In this document: positions 59,234-64,000 of the stretch, one piece after another
How the letters are laid out: each line of letters opens with the position of its first letter
Numbering within the stretch: position 1 is the stretch's first letter
Assembly (NCBI RefSeq): GCF_002807015.1
Contig: NZ_NIPO01000001.1
Span: forward strand, 466,352 to 530,351
Origin: Avrilella dinanensis
Lineage (GTDB): Bacteria; Bacteroidota; Bacteroidia; Flavobacteriales; Flavobacteriaceae
Direction of reading: 5' to 3'
Length of the DNA: 64,000 nt
Notes under the pieces: model-generated
Told to the model about the DNA's origin: nothing
What the model saw: only the letters and a program-made list of their open reading frames with translations
Databases searched by the model: none
Made by a program: the position numbers and the translations under genes

Positions 59234-59842
59234 ATGAAAGATACCTACAAAACTATAGATAATCCGGGCGAAGAAACACTTTTCAAAGAAAAAAACAGTA
59301 AGTTTTTCGGCTACGCTTTTCCAGTCAAAAATGAAGATGAAGTAAAAACAATTTTGGAGCAAGTCAAAAAACAACATTATTCTGCCCGCCATTGGTGCTA
59401 TGCCTTCCAGACCGGAACCGGAAAAAACATTTATTTCAGAGCTAACGACGACGGCGAACCGAGTAACAGTGCAGGAATGCCTATTTACGGACAAATTCAA
59501 TCGTTTGACGTAACTGATATTTTAGTAGTTGTAGTTCGTTATTTTGGCGGAGTGAAATTAGGCGTAGGCGGATTAATTCAATCATATAAAACCTCAGCAC
59601 AACTAGCTCTCGAAGCATCTGAAATCATAGAAAAAACGATTGATGCCGAGTATATCGTTCAATGTGAATACAAAGATTTGAACAAAGTAATGCGTGTCAT
59701 CAAAGAAAAAAATGTCAATGTTATTCAACAGCAAATGGAACTCAATTGCATTTTCCACATTGCAGTGAGGCTACAAGAAGCGGAAGATGTTTTTCAGGCT
59801 TTTGCTCAGATTTATGGTGTGGATATTAAAGAAAAAGAATAA
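59234..59842 (+). CDS. YigZ/IMPACT family protein
   Basis: The 202-residue protein has the UPF0029 core: KFFGYAFPVKNEDEVKTILE, HWCYAFQTG, and the diagnostic ANDDGEPSNSAGMPIYGQIQ, followed by ILVVVVRYFGGVKLGVGGLI. The C-terminal ferredoxin-like domain follows. The family includes E. coli YigZ and the eukaryotic translation regulator IMPACT; its bacterial role is uncertain. 129 bases separate it from ribD, filled by two repeats, so its promoter is unclear. Confidence 0.93.
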   Translation: MKDTYKTIDNPGEETLFKEKNSKFFGYAFPVKNEDEVKTILEQVKKQHYSARHWCYAFQTGTGKNIYFRANDDGEPSNSAGMPIYGQIQSFDVTDILVVVVRYFGGVKLGVGGLIQSYKTSAQLALEASEIIEKTIDAEYIVQCEYKDLNKVMRVIKEKNVNVIQQQMELNCIFHIAVRLQEAEDVFQAFAQIYGVDIKEKE

Positions 59843-59852
59843 CTGATGTAGT

Positions 59853-60542
59853 TTACAAAATATAAAACATCAGCCCCACATTCAGATATCGCAATCGCTG
59901 TGCATGGTTATTTTCTTTATAAACAGGCGAAAATCCGTAATAAACATAAGCATTCCACGTATTAAATCCGCCGGAAATATACACACCGAAAAGAGATTTA
60001 TTCAAATCAGGGTTATTTTTAATTTCAATATTTCCGTAATATCCTTTGTAATTTGACTGGTTGTAAACCAAATAACTATATTTTACCCCGAGATATATCC
60101 GCCAGAATTTATGTGAATACATAGTTGAAGTCCGCCACCTGAATTCTAAAGGAATATCGATATACCAAGCACTAAGTCGGTTTTTGTCATAATCTTCCAC
60201 GATTTCATAGTCATTGTTTTCATGCGAAAGAGTGGCAAAATTAGACCGGATAGACTGATAGGAAAGACCTACTCCCGGAGCGATTGCCCAATTGCGTTGC
60301 TCATTAACCGGAATATCTCTCAGAAAACCAAAAACGATATTGGGCGAAAACGACCTTTGGACAAACCCTTTGGGCTTATCCTGCAAAATACTGTGTGAAA
60401 CGCCTACATAAAAATGGTCTTCCCGGTAAAAAGGGTCATCAACCAAAACGGTTCTTTCTTCTTTATTCTCGTCTTCATCTGACTGGGCAAAACCAATATT
60501 GACTGTAAGCAATATGAACAGGATAAATCCTATTTTTTTCAT
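59853..60542 (-). CDS. Outer-membrane beta-barrel protein (PorT-like)
   Basis: From the ATG at 60542 the protein is 229 residues with signal peptide MKKIGFILFILLTVNIGFAQ; the frame extends much further upstream but only through sequence ahead of this signal. The body is a PorT-like barrel: DHFYVGVSHSILQDKPKGFV, WAIAPGVGLSYQSIRSNFAT, WYIDIPLEFRWRTSTMYSHK, and a final strand YLNVGLMFYIL. PorT in Porphyromonas belongs to the type IX secretion apparatus, but many similar barrels do not, so I do not claim that. Stop is 10 bases from the YigZ stop. Confidence 0.75.
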   Translation of the reverse strand: MKKIGFILFILLTVNIGFAQSDEDENKEERTVLVDDPFYREDHFYVGVSHSILQDKPKGFVQRSFSPNIVFGFLRDIPVNEQRNWAIAPGVGLSYQSIRSNFATLSHENNDYEIVEDYDKNRLSAWYIDIPLEFRWRTSTMYSHKFWRIYLGVKYSYLVYNQSNYKGYYGNIEIKNNPDLNKSLFGVYISGGFNTWNAYVYYGFSPVYKENNHAQRLRYLNVGLMFYIL

Positions 60543-60605
60543 CTGTCTGTTTTTTCGTTTTAGGCAATAACAGAGATAACACTCAAAACCGCTGTTATCC
60601 TTGCT

Positions 60606-60613
60606 CAAAAATA
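60606..60613 (-). promoter_or_regulatory. Bacteroidota -7 box TATTTTTG
   Basis: TAnnTTTG on the minus strand, 63 bases before the OMP ATG at 60542; a GATAAC/GTTATC dyad at about 60574-60598 lies in the leader. Confidence 0.4.
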
Positions 60614-60695
60614 CAGTTTTTTCCTCATTTGAGCAAATCAGGAAAAATATTGCTGTGCTTGGGGTTAATTTATTTTCAAACAATCGCAAAAATGG

Positions 60696-60703
60696 TATAT
60701 TTG
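60696..60703 (+). promoter_or_regulatory. Bacteroidota -7 box TATATTTG (pyrH-frr)
   Basis: TAnnTTTG ending 20 bases before the pyrH ATG at 60724. It lies downstream of the earlier in-frame ATG at 60601, which it excludes. Confidence 0.6.
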
Positions 60704-60723
60704 CAAATAAATTTTTCCTCAAG

Positions 60724-61428
60724 ATGAAATACAAACGAATACTTCTGAAATTAAGCGGCGAAGCCCTGATGGGTGAAAATCAATATGGTATCGACCCGAA
60801 ACGTTTGGCAGAATATGCCGAAGAAATTAGAAAAATACACGAACAAGGCATAGAAATCGCTATTGTTATCGGAGGAGGAAATATTTTCAGGGGTGTTGCC
60901 GGAGCCAGTGAGGGCATGGACCGCGTACAAGGCGATTATATGGGTATGCTGGCAACAGTAATTAACGGTATGGCTTTGCAAGGTGCATTAGAGAGCATCG
61001 GTTTGCTTACCCGTTTGCAAACTGCCTTGAAAATTGAAGCCGTTGCCGAACCTTATATCAAAAGAAGAGCAGTAAGACATCTGGAAAAAGGTCGTATCGT
61101 CATATTCGGAGCAGGAACAGGAAATCCTTATTTTACTACAGATACGGCGGCCGTGCTCAGAGGAATCGAAGTGAATGCCGATGTTATCCTGAAAGGAACA
61201 AGAGTTGATGGCGTTTATACCGCCGACCCGGAAAAAGACAGTTCAGCAACCAAATTTGATTTGATTACCTTCAGTGAAGTGCTGAAAAAAGGACTTAATG
61301 TGATGGATACTACTGCTTTCACGCTCAGTCAGGAAAACAAATTACCTATTGTTGTTTTTGACATGAACAAACAAGGAAATCTGCTCAAAGTATGTAAAGG
61401 AGAAACAATTGGTACAACAGTTTACTAA
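60724..61428 (+). CDS. pyrH: UMP kinase
   Basis: PyrH phosphorylates UMP to UDP and is a regulator point of pyrimidine synthesis. The 234-residue protein starts [20 protein letters not shown] and has [13 protein letters not shown] and later [17 protein letters not shown] and [20 protein letters not shown], the amino-acid kinase fold with the family's GTP/UTP regulatory sites. The longer frame from 60601 adds non-family sequence. Coupled to frr, 12 bases downstream; the usual upstream rpsB-tsf genes are absent here. Confidence 0.98.
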   Translation: MKYKRILLKLSGEALMGENQYGIDPKRLAEYAEEIRKIHEQGIEIAIVIGGGNIFRGVAGASEGMDRVQGDYMGMLATVINGMALQGALESIGLLTRLQTALKIEAVAEPYIKRRAVRHLEKGRIVIFGAGTGNPYFTTDTAAVLRGIEVNADVILKGTRVDGVYTADPEKDSSATKFDLITFSEVLKKGLNVMDTTAFTLSQENKLPIVVFDMNKQGNLLKVCKGETIGTTVY

Positions 61429-61440
61429 ATAAATAAAATC

Positions 61441-62004
61441 ATGACAGAAGAAATTAATTTAATAAAAGAACAAGCAAAAGAGTCGATGCTGGGAGCTATT
61501 GACCATTTGCAAAAATCATTGTTGAACATCAGAGCCGGAAAAGCATCGCCACAAATGCTCGGCAGTGTTTTTGTGGATTATTACGGTTCGGCTACACCGC
61601 TTTCGCAGGTGGCAAACGTGAGTGCACCTGATGCTAGAACATTAACTGTAACACCTTGGGAAAAAAACATGTTACAACCTATCGAAAAAGCAATTATGTT
61701 GGCAAATTTAGGTTTGAACCCGATGAATAACGGCGAGGCTGTTATTATTAATATTCCTGTTTTGACTGAAGAAAGACGTAAAGACCTGGTAAAACAGGCT
61801 AAATCTGAAGCTGAAGATGCTAAAATCAGTATCCGGAATGCCCGTAAAGATGCAAATAATGACATCAAAAAAGAAGAAAAAAACGGACTTGCGGAAGACA
61901 TTTGCAAAGCTGCCGAAGATGATATTCAGAAATTAACGGATTCTTACGTGCAAAAAGTAGATGAAGTTCTGAGCAGTAAAGAAGAAGAAATTATGAAAGT
62001 TTAA
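61441..62004 (+). CDS. frr: Ribosome recycling factor
   Basis: Frr splits the post-termination ribosome with EF-G. The 187-residue protein has the family helix start LLNIRAGKASPQMLGSVFVD and the strand YYGSATPLSQVANVSAPDAR, followed by the long helix region TEERRKDLVKQAKSEAEDAK and RNARKDANNDIKKEEK. Size matches. Second gene of the pyrH-frr unit and followed by a good terminator. Confidence 0.98.
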   Translation: MTEEINLIKEQAKESMLGAIDHLQKSLLNIRAGKASPQMLGSVFVDYYGSATPLSQVANVSAPDARTLTVTPWEKNMLQPIEKAIMLANLGLNPMNNGEAVIINIPVLTEERRKDLVKQAKSEAEDAKISIRNARKDANNDIKKEEKNGLAEDICKAAEDDIQKLTDSYVQKVDEVLSSKEEEIMKV

Positions 62005-62267
62005 TTTTTTTCAGATTAAAAAAAAACTCATCATAAAAAAACCTCGAAAGATTGATCCTTTCGAGGTTTTTGTTTGACTGAATATTTTTTTTCATTTGTA
62101 GAATATCCACAATTAGTTTTAATGGCTTGCTGTTCACTCTGAAAGAATCTTAACACATTAAAATAATATCTTAAGATTCATCGAAGTCAATGACAAATAT
62201 TGCGTTTAAATATTTTTATTCAGGTAGTTAACCTTAAAACTTTCAGCCTTAAACTTTAAACAAATTA
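62005..62267. other. 263-bp intergenic region after frr
   Basis: It holds a terminator at 62040-62068, a stretch without recognised signals, and the A/T-rich repeat ending at the HMA gene stop (62228-62270). No gene is seen. Confidence 0.6.
62040..62068. terminator. Terminator after frr
   Basis: AACCTCGAAAG (62040-62050) pairs with CTTTCGAGGTT (62058-62068), 7-base loop, with flanking A and T runs. Confidence 0.9.
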
Positions 62268-62270
62268 TTA
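62254..62270. repeat. Fragment of the A/T-rich repeat overlapping a stop codon
   Basis: CTTTAAACAAATTATTA is identical to 11291-11307. In both places its last three bases are the stop codon (TAA on the minus strand) of a leftward gene. Confidence 0.5.
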
Positions 62271-62675
62271 AACTTCCGCTGCTTTTTCAGTATGGATATT
62301 TTTTACTTTGTAAGTTTCTCCGCCGGCAACTTTTTCTACCGTTGCCTGAAGTGTTTCTTCGTTTTGCTTGGCATCGTCGTAAATAACCTCAGCTTTTTTG
62401 GTTTCAAAATCAACTTTGGCTTCTTTCACACCGTCCAATGCGGCTAATTTTTTCTCGATAGTTGCCGCACAACCCATTGCACAAGACATTCCTTCGATTT
62501 CAAAATCGGCTTTGGCTAACTCGCCTTGCAAAGCATCATTTTTTTCTTCTGTTTGCTCAGTTTTCGGTGCATCGTTTTCAGCAACAGCGTCCGTTTCTTG
62601 ATTTGTTTTTTCCCCACAAGCTATCAATCCTACTGACAAAAAGGAAAGTATAGCAAAATTCTGTAACCATTTCAT
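62268..62675 (-). CDS. Lipoprotein with heavy-metal-associated domain
   Basis: A 135-residue lipoprotein: signal MKWLQNFAILSFLSVGLIA then Cys20, an acidic linker of about 30 residues, and a C-terminal HMA fold (FEIEGMSCAMGCAATIEKKL, then VKEAKVDFETKKAEVIYDDA). The metal site is Cys65-x3-Cys69, wider than the usual CxxC of copper chaperones. Because it is lipidated, the domain sits on the periplasmic or outer surface rather than in the cytoplasm. It may bind Cu or Zn in the envelope. Two tandem promoter boxes precede it. The neighbouring genes are not metal-related. Confidence 0.82.
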   Translation of the reverse strand: MKWLQNFAILSFLSVGLIACGEKTNQETDAVAENDAPKTEQTEEKNDALQGELAKADFEIEGMSCAMGCAATIEKKLAALDGVKEAKVDFETKKAEVIYDDAKQNEETLQATVEKVAGGETYKVKNIHTEKAAEV

Positions 62676-62701
62676 TGTAATATCTTTTTAAATTCTTACT
62701 A

Positions 62702-62718
62702 CAAATTTAGCAAATATA
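62702..62718 (-). promoter_or_regulatory. Two adjacent Bacteroidota -7 boxes (HMA lipoprotein)
   Basis: On the minus strand TAAATTTG (62702-62709) and TATATTTG (62711-62718) lie 26 and 35 bases before the ATG at 62675. Confidence 0.5.
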
Positions 62719-62737
62719 AAATGGAAAAAGCTATATT

Positions 62738-63694
62738 CTACTTTATCATTTTTTGGAACAACTGTTTTCCTTCTGCTTCTAATCGTAACATATACACCCC
62801 TGCCGGTAATCCTGAGGTATCTATCTTATTATTTGAAGTTTGCAGACAAATTTTTCCCCTCATATTATAAATCGTAATCTGCAAATCTGTTTTGTCTGTT
62901 CCTTCTACAAAAATCTGATTATCAAACGGATTCGGATAAATATTCAGATGGTTTAAAACATCACTTTCCAAACCGCTTGGCACACCTTGGCTGATGACAC
63001 CAACACCCTGTAAATCAAAACCTCCGGAAATAAATGGTGTCGGATAAGAATCGTTAATCATATTCCCATTAGAGTCGGGCGTGCCGTAATTTTCATCTAT
63101 ACTTCCGACCACATCTGTAATCTTTACGTAACGAATCTGTGATTTGTCCAGCAAAGACGAATTGTTTATATCACTGATATCAAACGGTGTGCCGTAATCG
63201 CCGATGTATTTTCCTGCAAGATTATGTAAATCGGTAGCTATAGGCGTTTCAAATGTCCCTAATTGTACATCGGTTTGTGTCATGCTTATTGCTGGAAATC
63301 TGAAATAATTCACTCCATCTGAACTGATTTCTACCACAGCTAATTCCAAATAACCTGCCGGGCTATTTTCAAAAACTGCAAAGTCAAAACCAGTCTTGTC
63401 TGCTATCGGAGGATTAAACATCAGGATAGCCTCGCCGCCGTCGCCCAAACTTACTACTTTTCCGTCTGGATAGCCCAAAGCATATTCCGGTTCGCCTGCA
63501 GAAGCATAGCCCAAGCCCGGATTGCTAATATTTTGGTAACCTCTCTGTAACTCAATTTCGGTTGCCCAAGCTACAAACAAACTACTATCCTTATGAATGG
63601 CGGTGCTTCCCTCCTCACCTGCCTGAGGCGGAAAAGGTTGTGCATAGGAACATACACAACCTCCGAATAATATTAACGAAAGAATTTTTTTCAT
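62738..63694 (-). CDS. Type IX-secreted surface protein with C-terminal sorting domain
   Basis: The 318-residue protein has a signal peptide ending VCSYAQ (about 19), a middle domain (GYASAGEPEYALGYPDGKVV, DFAVFENSPAGYLELAVVEI, SSDGVNYFRFPAI) and a type A Por-secretion sorting domain at the end (LNIYPNPFDNQIFVEG, then LPAGVYMLRLEAEGKQLFQK). Such proteins cross the outer membrane through the type IX system and are usually attached to the surface. I have seen the middle domain in surface proteins near vitamin B12-uptake genes in Bacteroidota, but that association is recall, not shown here. Its ATG overlaps the preceding stop (TAATG). Confidence 0.85.
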   Translation of the reverse strand: MKKILSLILFGGCVCSYAQPFPPQAGEEGSTAIHKDSSLFVAWATEIELQRGYQNISNPGLGYASAGEPEYALGYPDGKVVSLGDGGEAILMFNPPIADKTGFDFAVFENSPAGYLELAVVEISSDGVNYFRFPAISMTQTDVQLGTFETPIATDLHNLAGKYIGDYGTPFDISDINNSSLLDKSQIRYVKITDVVGSIDENYGTPDSNGNMINDSYPTPFISGGFDLQGVGVISQGVPSGLESDVLNHLNIYPNPFDNQIFVEGTDKTDLQITIYNMRGKICLQTSNNKIDTSGLPAGVYMLRLEAEGKQLFQKMIK

Positions 63695-64000
63695 TATTTC
63701 TTCACGAATCTGATAGTCTGGGATTGATTATCGTTTTGTATATTCATTAAATATGTTCCAGCCGACAACCCGCTGATGTCTATTCCGTGTGATTGATAAG
63801 TCGTATTGATTAATTCTTTGCCTAACAAATCAAATATTTGAATGTGTGCATTGTTTTCGGTAGTCAGAAAAACCCGGTTAGTCGCCGGATTCGGATATAG
63901 TTTAATCGATTCTTTGCCGTATTTTTCGCTATTTGTGGCAGATGATGCTGAAGCATAAATGTTGTTAGGAAGGTTTCCTACCGTAAATGTATTTTCCAGA
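63694..64000 (-). CDS. C-terminal part of a type IX-secreted protein, start outside window
   Basis: Reading from the right edge to the TAA at 63694-63696 gives about 101 residues without a stop: LENTFTVGNLPNNIYASASS, then the sorting domain IKLYPNPATNRVFLTTENNA, DLLGKELIN, and ISGLSAGTYLMNIQ, ending RFVKK. The type A Por-secretion sorting domain is clear. The upstream part of the protein, including any beta-propeller or enzymatic domain, is beyond 64000. The stop shares one base with the start of the next sorting-domain gene, so the two are cotranscribed and coupled. Confidence 0.85.
   Translation of the reverse strand, partial: LENTFTVGNLPNNIYASASSATNSEKYGKESIKLYPNPATNRVFLTTENNAHIQIFDLLGKELINTTYQSHGIDISGLSAGTYLMNIQNDNQSQTIRFVKK

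Noticed and set aside
59853..60542. Naming the barrel PorT of the type IX secretion system
   Set aside because: The barrel pattern fits many unrelated flavobacterial OMPs, and no other secretion-system component is next to it.
60601..60723. N-terminal extension of PyrH from the earlier ATG
   Set aside because: The promoter box lies between that ATG and the conserved start, and no PyrH has such an extension.
1..64000. CRISPR array, prophage, restriction or defence island
   Set aside because: No regular spaced repeats, no cas, no integrase or phage structural genes were seen on either strand.
1..64000. tRNA or rRNA genes
   Set aside because: No cloverleaf with a GTTCRA loop and CCA end or rRNA sequence was recognised by eye; a covariance-model scan would be decisive.

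Overview
The window is about 64 kb of a low-GC chromosome from a member of the Bacteroidota, almost certainly a flavobacterium (family Flavobacteriaceae or close to it). The evidence is: the Bacteroidota promoter box TAnnTTTG sits a short way upstream of most genes; two proteins at the right edge end in Por-secretion (type IX) sorting domains; there is a Bacteroidota-type RNA polymerase omega subunit inside a bamD-rpoZ-coaBC-DUF4835-recN operon; lipoproteins have acidic residues right after the lipidated cysteine; and a deoxyhypusine-synthase-like gene lies next to an arginine decarboxylase gene. No rRNA, tRNA, CRISPR array, integrase, transposase or prophage gene was seen. This looks like core chromosome rather than an island.

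Layout. 1-6.2 kb: truncated rmlB (dTDP-sugar synthesis), a DUF5715 peptidase-like protein, an ABC ATPase of the LolD type, an Ig-like lipoprotein with comF, then a 166-bp MITE-like element and three small conserved proteins. 6.2-11.2 kb: polyamine genes (arginine decarboxylase and DHS-like), aroB and proline dehydrogenase. 11.3-15.1 kb: four glycosyltransferases reading outward from a shared promoter region. 15.2-16.3 kb: YebC and a small membrane protein. 16.4-22.7 kb: a TetR-TolC-MFP-RND efflux operon with a candidate operator. 22.8-30.7 kb: polyprenyl synthase, an OprO/P-type porin, prmA-clpS, rlmH, acs and an ABC exporter. 30.8-39.9 kb: an OMP, then a seven-gene translationally coupled run SpoIIM - membrane protein - DUF4129 - DUF4350 - MoxR - DUF58 - SpoU methyltransferase, with RDD and TRIC-type genes diverging from it. 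40.1-50.3 kb: guaA, an NlpE-like lipoprotein, the bamD operon and lon. 50.5-57 kb: a MATE pump, small envelope proteins, an M48 lipoprotein protease, an MFS permease and prmC. 57-64 kb: a lipoprotein, ribD, a YigZ-family gene, an OMP, pyrH-frr, a lipoprotein with a heavy-metal-binding domain, and two type IX-secreted proteins.

Most genes are housekeeping or envelope functions. The less ordinary material is intergenic. A repeat family with ends TAAGAGCCTGTTTAAA has one complete 166-bp copy and four partial copies. A second A/T-rich repeat is shared between distant gene ends. In several cases these repeats start exactly at a stop codon. Other items are a long, possibly structured leader before the arginine decarboxylase gene, a guaA promoter box so close to its ATG that the mRNA should be leaderless, and a perfect 9-bp dyad in front of the tetR gene.

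Start codons were moved downstream of the longest frame wherever a signal peptide, family length or promoter box required it; each entry says so. Family names come from recognising motifs by eye; no database search was run.
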